Assembly (NCBI GenBank): GCA_947646735.1 | Contig: CANTFK010000992.1 | Location: 310,001 to 374,000, forward strand | Direction: 5' to 3' | Source of the DNA: Peronospora farinosa | Lineage: Eukaryota; Oomycota; Peronosporomycetes; Peronosporales; Peronosporaceae | DNA length: 64,000 nucleotides | Shown: positions 35,190 to 45,851 of the stretch, one piece after another | Layout of the letters: every line of letters starts with the position of its first letter | How positions within the stretch are numbered: the stretch's first letter is position 1 | The notes under the pieces: model-generated | Database searches by the model: none | Seen by the model: only the letters and a program-made list of their open reading frames with translations | Told to the model about the DNA's origin: nothing | Position numbers and translations under genes: made by a program

Positions 35190-35715
35190 TAAAAACCTCA
35201 TCCTATTTAGGAGAAGGTAAAATCGATTTTCGCAGAATCGATGGTTCCGAAAAGTCGACATCGCCATCGCCTCGAGGCTTCTCGAGGCGCTTTAGGCAAA
35301 GGTAAACCTCCTCCTTTCCAGTCTCACCGGTAAAGCAAAGGAACGGTTCCTTAATAAGCTCGTTGTGGACGAGCACGCATTCCCCACCCTAGATACAATC
35401 CGGGACGATCTTTGGTTGCCTTTGAGCCACCGCAAGAGGAGAATTGGTATGCTCAAAATTCCTGTTTATGCAACATGTAAAATGGCGGTGCGCGATTACG
35501 TGCATCATCACACACCCCATGGACATGTATACGCAGGTGGTAGTCTTTGAAGATGGTATGCGTGAGGGACAGACCCGCTCATCGCTCGAGCGCGCGGAGA
35601 CTGCCACATTGAAGGAGGCATTTGCCATTGCCCTCCGTGAGGACTTTAAGGTAACCAAAGCCTACGCAAAGCCCTCAGTTGTCACCGTTCCCGGTACACC
35701 AAAAATTCGTCATTA
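35190..35715 (+). pseudogene. Gypsy Gag fragment, plus strand
   Basis: A broken plus-strand frame reads FRKVDIAIASRLLEAL, a TAG, then [20 protein letters not shown] and [11 protein letters not shown], continuing in another frame as [14 protein letters not shown] and EAFAIALREDF. This is the retrotransposon Gag core of oomycete gypsy elements. The C-terminal zinc knuckle is missing. Confidence 0.6.
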
Positions 35716-36144
35716 CTCTGGAACCGTCGAAGGTGTAGATAAAACCACTGTTTTACGAGGAACGCGTTTTGTTTAAGTTTGACAACGATGTCACCTGGAC
35801 CTTCTCGAACCGTGACAGTGGATGGGAGTGGGGACAAACAGGATGCACGAAATAAGTTGTTGGATTCGTCCGAATCCAACAACTTTCGGAGTGGTCGCTT
35901 CACTTTGGCAACGATAAGACTGATAATATCCAGTCTCGAATCATCGCGCATGGTGATGGCATTGAAGTGAGTATAAACCACTTTGGGATAGGAGCGCGAG
36001 CTGCCATCTGAGTATTCGGGGATCCATTACTGCCAGAAGGGCGCCCCACACCTACTAAAACCGCTCATTTTTTGGCGGAACCACCGACGACACAGCATCT
36101 TCTCGTGAGACAGCTGTGTTCATAGTCACCGGCGCTGGTGCTCT

Positions 36145-36862
36145 TCAGACAGCCGCATGATGGCCTATCTTGCCGCAGCGGAAACACTTCATTGTGTTAG
36201 GATTGCGAATGTCGCGGCCTGATAATTTGCAGCAACCACGAGCAGAATCGATTGCGTCGAATTGCATTGGCTCTGGGACAAACGTCCGTGGACGTTGTGA
36301 CGCTGCGTGCAAGTGCGACGACGCAACAGTGGAATCTTCACGAATCGCAAGGGAAAATGCCTCCTCGAATAACTTCGCCTCAGCACTTTTGAGGCAGTAA
36401 CGCGCCATTCCCTCCGGCATACCAAACATGAAGACATTAACTTGTGAAGCCATGCCAATAGGCTGCGTGGTGATACACGAAGCAAGATGTCGTGTCTTCT
36501 TTACGTAAACCGCATCAACAGCTTGCCCTGTCTGATTGAGAAGAAGTCTGCACGCAAGCGAGATTCATCTTAAGGAGAATCGAATGCCAGTCGTAATTCA
36601 CGCTAGATATCGTCCAGCGTAGAGAACGCCGACTCTTCTACGACATCCTTCCCAAGAGCCCATTATTTGGCTTTACTGGAAAGCCGAGACAGCAGGAAAT
36701 AAACCTTGGCCGTCGGAGCGTCAATAGTTTTGATGCTGTCGCAATATTAACTTCGCACAACCAACAATTGAGGAGGAGACGATCCGTACCGTCACCAAAG
36801 TATTTCGATGTCTCCATCTTGATAGTGTCATAATTCACAGTGCGTGACGGAGTCATTATTTT
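36145..36862 (-). pseudogene. Gypsy Gag fragment, minus strand, with zinc knuckle
   Basis: Minus-strand frames starting near 36862 read TSKYFGDGTDRLLLN, then AFSTLDDIQRELRLAF in another frame, and end with EAFSLAIREDS and the zinc-knuckle start CFRCGKIGHH. This is the same Gag type as 35190-35715 in opposite orientation, so the two fragments face each other across about 430 bp. Confidence 0.6.
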
Positions 36863-37795
36863 CCATTTCGGCGAGATCGCACATCACCAAATCTTGGATG
36901 GCGGCTTGCTGATCATCCAACGTCGCTCTGCTCTGCAGCGACGTCTTGATAATTTTTTATTAGACACCGCCGCGAGGCGATGTAGTGGCTGCTACTCCAC
37001 CGAGGTGAGATGTGCGAAGTCAGAATGCTCCAGCAAGACCGCTGAAGCCACCGAAGACTCGTCCACGCCCATGTTTTATAGAATTACGTCAATACGATCA
37101 TTACTTATAGAAGACTTCCAATAAATAATTTTATCGCGAACCTGGACAATAAAATAACGACGAAGTGCTCCTAGGCGTAACGGGAAAAAAGAATCTGGGG
37201 AGGAGATGACGACAGCTAAGAGCATCCCAACGATGCACAGATAATACTTCGAATATTTTACACGTTCTGGATGCAAAAAGATGAAGACTCCCATTAATTA
37301 TTTTGCACTCTGCGCCGGATGATAAACAAGGTTAGCAACATTCATGTCAATCAGACGTTCGGCAGATTATTCACTGCTTCTTTAGCCGTGCGTAGCTTTA
37401 TGTGCTGCATTGATATTTCAAAACAGGTAAAATAGAATAAGGGGAAGTGCTAGATGTCCCCCATCTTTTCATAATTTGGCTCAAACTCCTAGATTTGTCA
37501 ACTTCAATTGATTGGAATTTCCGATGGACTTGCTTTAAAAATCATATTTCTATCAGTTCGCTCTGCGTCTGTACTTTAAGCTTCATATTACAACCTATGC
37601 CATTATTTGAGTCTAACCGCATGACTGTATCAAACGGGGGGGAACAAAGTGTTTTCATTCCCCTGAACAGGCGAATGATTAGACTCAAGTTCGTGCCACG
37701 TCAAGTGTTACCGAGGCGGTCAAGAATAAGCCCCGCATAAAACTTAGGCGGTCGAAGACGAGATCCCGCCTCTAACTGACGAGAATTGGCGGACT

Positions 37796-40700
37796 ATGGA
37801 TCCGCATGAGACCGACGTGGTGGAGACTATGCTCTCACGTCTAGAGGGGGGTACATCATCCTCTTGTGATAGCGACGTGCCAGTTTTGAGCAGGGGCTCG
37901 AGACGCAAGAGAAAACGCAAGAAAGGAGCACGCCGATCACCGAGACGACGCAATTCACGTCAACATGCTAATGCATCTGATTCCGTAGTGACGGAATCCG
38001 TATGCGCGCTTGTATATGTGGAGGGATCTCCACATCGTGGCCGCTACATTGAGGTAGCGAGCCCACCGTGCACTGCTGCAGATCACATCTCTGTCAGACC
38101 TTTCATGGAAAAATTTCCTTCACGACCTCAAGGCCGGCGACATCGAGCAAGTGTGCATCGTTTCAGCCACCGAAGCAGCCAGTGAAGAAGTTCTGGAGGC
38201 TCGCCCAAAGAGCGCCGAGCCTAAATCAGCGCGCGAAGAACGCTTCGGGGCACAGTATTGGGATGCTCTTCGTGCTTCGGGCAACCCTGTATACAATATC
38301 GCCCATATGTACGCCGATATATTTCCTGAGAAAATTCCAGTTGAGTTTCCGGCGGATCGTGGTGTGCGGCACGAGATAGATCTCGTGCCAGGATCAAAAT
38401 TTTGCGTGACACGGCAGTGGTCGTTACCGCGCGATCAAGTCATCGCTATTGATGAATTTTTCGAGGGTCGCCGCAAGGCTGGCCATGTCCGCGAGACTAT
38501 CTCGCCACATTCGAGCCCGACTTTCTTTGTGAAGAAAGCCACCGGCGGTTGGCGCATTGTGCACGCCTTCAACAAGCTAAATGACGCCACTATCCCGGCT
38601 CAGACGCCTATCCCTCGAAAAGACATGGTATATAATACCATGTCCGGGAGCGAGATCTACAGCGCCATAGATCTGACAGACGGTTTCTATTAGATCCTCA
38701 TGAGGGACAGTGACATTCCATTCACTGCGGTCAGCACCCCAAGCGGGATGCTTTGGGAGTGGCCTGTCATGCCACAAGGTCTTAAGAACGCTCCAGCTAT
38801 GTTCAATCGGATGGTGACACAAGTACTTCGTCCACTACGCGACTTTGCACCGAGCTACTTTGATGACGTTTTATTCACAGCCGCGCTGAGCAAAAGCTCA
38901 GCGCTACGGAGGTACAGCTTCGACACTTGAAGCAGGTGTTTCAAGTAATGCGCGAGAATAAATTGTACGCGAAGTTGAAGAAATGTGTCTTCTGCGCTCC
39001 CAAGATTCCAGTACTCGGTTGCTACGTCAGCAAGGAAGGTGTCCGCACTGATCCTGATCTCATCGATCTGTTCCTGGCCAACGCCCAGGAACCAAACTGA
39101 ATTGCGTCAATGGCTCGGTCTGGCGAATTACTTGCATAAGTATACAAAGAAGATTGTGCGGAGCTAATTCAACCATTTTTAACTTTGCTCAAGAAAGACG
39201 CAGTATGGTTATGGAAGACAGAACATCAATCAGCCTTCGACTCCGTAAAGAAGAGCTTTTCCGAGGCACCGGTGCTGATGCTACCTGATGACTCCAAGCC
39301 ATTCCACGTCGTATGTAACGCGAGCAATTTCGCTATAGGATGTGCCCTCATGCAATTTGATGAAGAGGGTCGAGAGCGCGTCGTGAGTTTTCAATCACGA
39401 CAGATGAATCCTGCCGAGAAAAATTATCCGGTACACTACAAGGAACTCTTGGCTATGCATTACGCGCTAATAAAGTTTAGAGTATATTTGCTCGGCGAAA
39501 AGATGTTTTCTATCTACACAGATCACGCATCATTGTGTACCGCCGTCAAGAGCCCTCACGTGTCCCAGCGTATGGAACGGTGGTTGTCATTTTTCGCCGA
39601 GTATAATTTTGTGGTGCATTACAAGGCTGGCAAGAATAACATTCTCGCTGACGCGCTTTCTCGTCGTCCCGATTATGGTCCTCGACGCGACATGGGTCAT
39701 TAAACGGAGAATGTTGATGACGACGAAGATATCTGCGCGTGTTGAAGTGGGTTGGGGCTCAATGCGATAATTTTGACCCCCGTGCTGTCGATCCGAACTC
39801 AGATCGCTGAATCCTACGCGAATGATTCCTTCTATGCAGGAATCCACTATCTCAGGGACCCAAGCAAAAAATTACTCGCGAAGTTGACGAAACCAACACG
39901 CGACAACATCAAGCGTTACGCGCTTGACGGTCCGCTGCTGAAGTACACGATGGACGTCTTTGATTACCCGAGTGTCGTCCGTCATCCCTGCTGATGACGA
40001 CCTTCGAGCCCGATTGGTTCATGAATTTCACGACAGCCCAGCTGGCGGACACCTGGGTCGCGAAAAGACGTTTGCGGCTATTTCTCGCGTATTTTTCTGG
40101 CCGCGAATGTATAAGTATATCCAGAAATGGGTGCGCTCCTGTGAAACCTGTCAGCGTGAGAAGCCCGCGCCGTCTTCACAAGCCCCATTGCGTCCGCTTC
40201 CGATTGCTACGGAAGCCTGGCGCTCGGTCAGCATGGATTTTATCTTTGGCCTTCCACCGGATGAACAGAAACGCACGGGCGTATTGGTTCTAGTGGATCG
40301 ATTCAGCATAATGGTGCATTTTGATCCGGTCTCCGCCAACATTACGGCGGAGACGACAGCAAAGCTCTTCATTGATCTTATTTTCAGGCATCACGGCTTG
40401 CCAGAATCTATTGTTTCGGACCGTGACCCGCGTTTCACTTCGGCTTTCTGCGCCGAATTATTCCAGCTATTAGGCACGCGGTTGCTTGTGTCTACGGCGG
40501 CCCATCCACAGACGGATGGGAAAACGGAGCGTGTGAACAGAGTGCTCGAAGATGTATTGCGCAGTTATTCCACATCTTTTTCGTCATGGAGGTTTTTTCT
40601 TTCACTTGCGGAGTTTGCAATCAACAATGCTGTTTATGCGTCAACCGGATTGACGCATTTTTTCGTTAACAACACGAGGCATCCTCGCGTACCGGCTCTG

Positions 40701-41911
40701 CTTGCTCTCTCAGCTTCAGAGCAACCTGTCTTAAAGCTTGGTGGGGAAATATCTACCGATGGAATTGCGCCGAAACTTTTGACGATTGATTACGATGAGG
40801 ATAAGGTTGCTGCCGATGCAACTACTGCTGGTAATTTGGTGACCATCTGCATATCGATTCCTGACGCGATGCATTCCATCGCGTCTCCCGTTGCTAATTT
40901 TGCTCCTAAAGAGAATACGTTGCCTGTAATTTCGGCTGCAGTAACCAAATTTCCGCTATTACGACAAAGAATCACACATTTGTGCGTGATGCACGACAAG
41001 AGTCAGTCTACAAGCAAAAAGAGAACGCAGATAAGCGAGGTCGAAAGAATAGGTTGACATTTCGAGAAGGTGAAAGAGTACTATTACCAGCAAGTGGATT
41101 ACCGAACACTTCAGTGACGAATTTGGGCGCTAATAAGTTAGCGCCAAGATATATTGGTCCATTTCGGGTGATAAAGGTTCATGGTGACGCTTACACGCTG
41201 GAAATTTCTACATATGTGCGTTTGCACTCGACGTTCTGTGTCGGGCGCCTCAAGGCTTACCTACCGGCGGATCTCCCTTCGAATCTTCCCCGCTCTTCTG
41301 TGCTGGCTCAAAGTCCGACATCCCTTGACGACAACACTGACGAAATTGGGTCCAAAACTTTCACAAGCGCGTGCAGACCCGTTTTACTGGGGTATTCCAA
41401 ACGCAGGCACTTAATTAGCATCCGCTGCTCCCGTCGAGATCGGTCATCAGCCTCAGTCGCAGCAATCGCACGATCTCGAGCTCTCTCAGTCATCTCGCGA
41501 GCATCAAATAGATTCCTCGGCTTCAGCACGAAGTAGGTGCAGCTCGTCATTCGACTGTACGGTCGCCCGATTGCGAGAATCGGCGCTCATCGCCAGAGGT
41601 CTTCCGTCGTGATGCTTTTCCTCCCTTAATTGATGCATCGGGTGCGCGACGTTAGATTTTTGACCGAATTGTCGATCACGAGAATCGCAAGCCCCAGGCG
41701 GCGTGTAATGATTCGGCGCCCACGAAGAATCATTTCGAGAAACATTACAGGGTTCGCTGGTTGAAATATTCGCCGGCGGACGATACAAGGGAGCCATCGA
41801 GTACGCTGACCCAGGATGTCCCGGACGTGGTCGAGGACTATAAGTTCCGTAGAAAGACGCTGATCGTGTCCGACGCTGCCCGTTCCATCCCCGATCTTGC
41901 GAGCCGTAATG
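37796..41911 (+). pseudogene. Element 3 Pol pseudogene (RT-RNaseH-IN-chromodomain)
   Basis: This is a plus-strand chromovirus Pol in several frames. The segment before RT (37796-38110) shifts frame near 38108. The RT follows (38110-38930), with a TAG at 38691-38693 and YFDD near 38860. RNase H (39185-39703) has its catalytic CDASN changed to CNASN. The integrase zinc and catalytic domains (39960-40980, SDRDPRF, TDGKTERVNR) come next, followed by a shifted GPFRVIKV C-terminal part (41000-41300). A chromodomain end lies near 41745-41840 (YRVRWLKYSPADDTREPSS). It is dead by several nonsense and frameshift changes. No matching 5' LTR or protease was found to the left. Confidence 0.88.
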
Positions 41912-42433
41912 CTCGCGAGCAATAAAACCACGACGACCTCCCGAGCGACTCCGAGACCGAGACCTATTAAGAGGCTCGGGAGCACACGGATGATACGGTT
42001 GACGACCTCGGCTACGTTAATGCCCACGGCGATCGTAAGGAAGCGCTTTCACTCGCCGTGGCTCGTACATCTGAAGTTCCGATAGGCTTCTCTCATAACA
42101 GGCAATCCATGGACGAAAATAATCGGGCATGCCTCGCGCACACACCAAGTCGTCCCATTCCTGCAGGACAGGTCGCGATCTGCCCATGTTGCACGTTGGA
42201 CACCCCTCACGAATTTGGACGTAACAAAGATTATACTCTTCACAAGTCATACGACAGATGCGCCGGTGCAGGTCGCCAATAGCGTGTCTATCACGCGTTC
42301 CCTCGCGACCGTCTAACCAGGACGTGAAGGACGTTCCTTTACGTCGGCTCGCGTTACAGCACCTGATAAAGGCACACCAAGATCTCTGCAACGCATCGTT
42401 TGTAATTGCGTTGCTCGTCGCTTTGCCTTTCAC
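41504..42433 (-). pseudogene. Element 3 antisense ORF, one in-frame stop
   Basis: One minus-strand frame stays open for 309 codons across 42433-41504 except for a TAA at 42017-42019. It lies between the end of Pol and the 3' LTR, opposite to Pol, and overlaps the chromodomain antisense. The first part contains CPTCNMGRSRPVLQEWDDL and ACYERSLSELQ. After the stop it is Arg/Ser-rich (RSRSRSRSGGRRG) and then Pro/Tyr-rich. The first ATG upstream is not clear. It does not visibly match the antisense protein of elements 1 and 2 beyond the Arg/Ser-rich part. Function unknown. Confidence 0.5.
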
Positions 42434-42723
42434 TGTATGTTATTGTGTGAAAAGATCCTTCATGACCTCCAGTGGCTCGGGCTCGACAGCACCTTCGAGA
42501 TCATAAAAAAGCGCCACGGTTTCAAGTCCCCATCCATGACTTTCGGTGTCTGCTCTCTTCAAATCTTCGCCTAAAGTCTCCATTTCTGGCTGTCAGAGAT
42601 GTCGGTTCGTGGACGAACAGGGTCCACGCTGCTCAGTTATGTCTAATTGAGAAGGTTCGGAGCTACGCCGTTGGTCTAGAGAAACTTCCTGCGATTCGCG
42701 CTCACGTTGAGGTAAGCGCAACT

Positions 42724-42737
42724 TAAAGAGGGGGTGA
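42724..42737 (+). promoter_or_regulatory. Element 3 polypurine tract
   Basis: TAAAGAGGGGGTGA directly precedes the LTR start TGTAATGGGG, as needed for plus-strand priming of a plus-oriented element. Confidence 0.7.
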
Positions 42738-43687
42738 TGTAATGGGGAAACCTATTACATAAGTAGTTATAGGGATAATACATAATTACGTAAGAAGGCA
42801 TATGGTAGTATCCAATTAGCGGATACTGCGCGTCAGTTCATTATTGATTTGTTATTGGGGTGCCAGACCCAATAATTAGCCAATAATAAATTGACTTCCA
42901 TATTAAGTGGTTCCCATGAGCTAGGGAACATATTCGCACTTACTGCGAATTAAAACTAAAACCAAAATAAAACAGAGTTACATTTACGAGTACTAACGAG
43001 CGCTTCCTCAACGCCCTTTTAGTGTAAGACGGTAACGGGTCCTTAGCCCGTTACAGCGTTGATCGGTCGCTTTAAGCGCCGAGCCAAATTTTTGTCGGCC
43101 GCTTAGAGCGGTCCGCGCAACGAACAACTAAGAATTATTTCACTTACGTCACGCAGAAGCTTATTAAGCTTCTCGTGCGCAGTGGGCGGTAGTTAGTACA
43201 TTCAAGACTGACTTATATCTAATAGATTTTAGCTAAATATAAATCTTACTACTAATTGGTCAAGTATAAAAGATCGAATACGTGTCTCTTTAAAAGCGTA
43301 TTCTTGCGTGCGAGCTTAAAATATATTTAAGCTTGCTGATGACGTCTGTCTGAAGCGCCACCGACGCCCAGTCCCAACTGGCGTCATCCTCGTTGAATGT
43401 GAATCCACCCATGGATATCACATTTACGAGGGTGGTTCACATTGATGTGCCACACCCAAGTGGCAGGCCTACGGTATCTCGTACCCATTTAGGCCTGCCC
43501 GTTAAGTATTCGATACTTAACGAACCGTGTAACTTTTAGCCCGTTACTTAGTACGGTGATATCGGTTATCAAGTCTTATGGTTGATATGGTACGGTATTC
43601 CCGATACCGTACTTCAATGCCATATATATAATTACATATGATTTAACGAAAAATTTATTTATCCAACCGTCGTGTAGCCCCGTTACA
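42738..43687 (+). repeat. Element 3 3' LTR (950 bp)
   Basis: It begins TGTAATGGGG and ends CCCCGTTACA, giving a near-perfect terminal inverted repeat, and follows the polypurine tract. Its last 550 bp share the hairpin order of the element 1 and 2 LTRs with different stem sequences. Element 2 begins only 9 bp after its end. The 5' LTR was not found in the window. Confidence 0.8.
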
Positions 43688-43696
43688 CTTCACGCA

Positions 43697-44299
43697 TGTA
43701 GACGGGCACTTCTACGAAGTTGCCTCGTACTACGAGCACACACCTTATGCACAAGCGAGGAAGCGGTTATACCGTCTTACCTTCGCGTGCGAGGGTGGTT
43801 GGGAGGTTGGTCGACTGCTTAAGCAGTCGTACCACCAGTTGCCTCTCGCTTAAGCGAGAGTGCAACGAACTTCTTAACAAGAAGGCACCGACGTCACGCA
43901 GAAGCTTTTCAGCTTCTCGTGCGTGGTGCTGTCGGTGTTTAAGCAAATTCAAGACTGATTTATATTTAATAGATTTTAACTAAATATAAATCTAACTACT
44001 GATTGGTTAATATGTAATGATGGGTGCCATCTCTATAGATGCGCATCCCAACGTGCGAGCTTAAATATATTTAAGCTCGCTCAATGACGTAACTGACTGA
44101 CGTCATTTGATGACGCCTAGTCCCAGCTGGGCGTCATCCCCATCAATGTGAATACACCTAGTGTATATCACATACGCAAGGGTGTGACACATGGTGTGTC
44201 TCACCCGAGCGACAGGTCTTAAGTACTTACGTACCTTTTGAGACCTGCCCGTTAAGTATCGCATACTTAACGGGTACGTGTAACGTTGAGCCCGTTACA
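43697..44299 (-). repeat. Element 2 3' LTR (603 bp)
   Basis: It begins TGTAGACGGG and ends CCCGTTACA on the plus strand. It is a chain of about fourteen hairpins, including 18-nt perfect palindromes at 43812-43829 and 43843-43860, a 26-nt perfect palindrome at 44055-44080 and a 12 bp stem at 44248-44274. Confidence 0.96.
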
Positions 44300-44312
44300 C
44301 CATCCCCCTTTT
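44300..44312 (-). promoter_or_regulatory. Element 2 polypurine tract
   Basis: The minus strand reads AAAAGGGGGATGG directly before the 3' LTR start TGTAACGGGC. Confidence 0.8.
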
Positions 44313-44370
44313 AAAACGATTTTTACATCTTGTAAAACATCGCCTAGGAGACAGAGTGACTTGCGAGCCG

Positions 44371-44405
44371 TTATATAACGCGCCGCTTTAGTCTACTCAA
44401 TTCTC
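44371..44405 (+). promoter_or_regulatory. Possible promoter of the antisense ORF
   Basis: TTATATAA at 44371-44378 is followed by CTCAATTC at 44395-44402, a full match to the oomycete initiator consensus YTCANTYY, and then the ATG at 44406. The leader would be very short. Element 1 keeps the TATA-like part (TTTATAAA) but has CTCAGTAC at the initiator, a poorer match. Confidence 0.4.
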
Positions 44406-45851
44406 ATGCCACCGAAACGTGGTAAGGCTGATGGGTCGCCTGCAAAGGCACCCATGCAGTCCAACACTAAGCGCACGCGCCGCGATTTATCGCAGCCGTC
44501 GCAAAGTGCTTCAGGCACTGAGGTGAATCTTCCATCTCACTATAATGTGGATGAAGATCCATCTCTCATTGTAGACTACAATGAGACCACGCCATTGCCA
44601 TCACCCCAAAGTGGCGATGAGCAAAGCGCATTGATGGGACATATGTCCCCATCATTTGAGGCACCCGTCCTTGAGGAAGCATCTATGCTTCCTACAAGCG
44701 AAGGTAAAACCTCGTCGCCTGCGCCTACGAGCGCAGCGACTAAGACTGAGCACGCTACTTCGAAAGGAGTAGTCGCGACTCAGTCAGATGTAACTTCTCA
44801 AGCTGATGTCTTGACAATCCATAATGGAGAGTCAGACTCAGGTGAGTGTGAGCTTAAAGCTCCACCAAGTACACCTTCGGCCTCACTAGCCCGCCGTCGC
44901 GAGGGCGGCTACGTGAGTGGTGGCTTGCCACCAATGCCACCTCCATCTGAGTGGATGAACTCGGATGGGTCTAGTGCAGCGCTTTTGCAGCGTGCCACTA
45001 TAGACGCTCATAGATTTTATAGCGTCTTTCCTTTGTGGAAAAAGCAGGGCAAAGCACTTGGTCGTGCTTTCCCAATTCCAGTCGTGCTGCGTTCTAACGA
45101 AACAGCCGACGACTATGAAGCTGAACTTCGGCGCCGTGTTACCTTGCATGAAGATGCAACGAAACAGCGGTCGCAGCGAATCAGCTTCGCCATGAAGCGT
45201 GCGCATGAAATTATGGGCGGTAAGCGACCCCCAATTAATTCTCGCCACGCTTCTTCTGCTAGTCCTTCCGGACCTAGCAGAAAGAAGACAGCTGGTGCTG
45301 CTTCACATAAGCAGCCACCAGCCCAGGCACGTCAACGCGCAAAGCGTCCACAGGCTCCCACGAGTCAAAGCTCGTTGGGTAACCCTTCCACTGGACAAGG
45401 ATTTGGAGCTTTCGCTTCACAAACCGGTGGGCCAACAGCCTTCCAACAAGGAAGCGCGTATTCCCTTCCGTGTCCACCAACACAGGTGGCGCCCGATAGG
45501 AGTGGCGATTACGCCCACCTACTCGCGGCTGCCTACCCTGCTGCTGTTCAGTCGCAGGCTGAGTCCGCTGCGCTGAAGAGGCAGGTGACAGATCTCGAGA
45601 GTCAAGTCTCGCGACTGACCTCGGATCTGCGCGATGTGAGGGCGAGGGACCGTCAGGGGTATGACCGCCTGAAGACCCGTTTGGACATCTTAGAGCGACT
45701 GGTGATGAGAGACCCGCGTCAAGCGCGGAGTCCTCCTCGATCACCGAGTCCTCTATCGCCTCGTTCGTATACGGGGAGCCTCTCGGCTTCCTCGTCGCCT
45801 GATCGGCCGCGACGCTCGACTCACAGTCGACGTCACCATCGGTCTCGTTAG
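44406..45851 (+). CDS. Antisense ORF of a chromovirus, function unknown
   Basis: This 481-residue frame runs opposite to gag-pol, starting 107 bp inside the 3' LTR. Residues 1-190 are Ser/Thr/Pro-rich and acidic with a basic start (PPKRGKADG, KRTRRD). Residues about 190-290 hold the most structured part (RFYSVFPLWKKQGKALGRAF, EAELRRRV). A predicted coiled coil spans about 386-434 with a heptad-like L/V pattern, and the tail is Arg/Ser/Pro-rich. Its last 578 bp overlap the Pol chromodomain and linker antisense. Plant Tat-lineage gypsy elements (such as Grande, RIRE2 and Retand) also carry antisense ORFs between pol and the 3' LTR, but I see no resemblance in the protein. A basic, possibly nuclear nucleic-acid-binding protein is one guess. 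Confidence 0.7.
   Translation: MPPKRGKADGSPAKAPMQSNTKRTRRDLSQPSQSASGTEVNLPSHYNVDEDPSLIVDYNETTPLPSPQSGDEQSALMGHMSPSFEAPVLEEASMLPTSEGKTSSPAPTSAATKTEHATSKGVVATQSDVTSQADVLTIHNGESDSGECELKAPPSTPSASLARRREGGYVSGGLPPMPPPSEWMNSDGSSAALLQRATIDAHRFYSVFPLWKKQGKALGRAFPIPVVLRSNETADDYEAELRRRVTLHEDATKQRSQRISFAMKRAHEIMGGKRPPINSRHASSASPSGPSRKKTAGAASHKQPPAQARQRAKRPQAPTSQSSLGNPSTGQGFGAFASQTGGPTAFQQGSAYSLPCPPTQVAPDRSGDYAHLLAAAYPAAVQSQAESAALKRQVTDLESQVSRLTSDLRDVRARDRQGYDRLKTRLDILERLVMRDPRQARSPPRSPSPLSPRSYTGSLSASSSPDRPRRSTHSRRHHRSR

Noticed and set aside
43697..44299. Repeated palindromes read as a CRISPR array or MITE cluster
   Set aside because: The hairpins differ from each other, there are no equal spacers, and the unit has clear LTR ends with a polypurine tract and an identical partner at 51233-51836.
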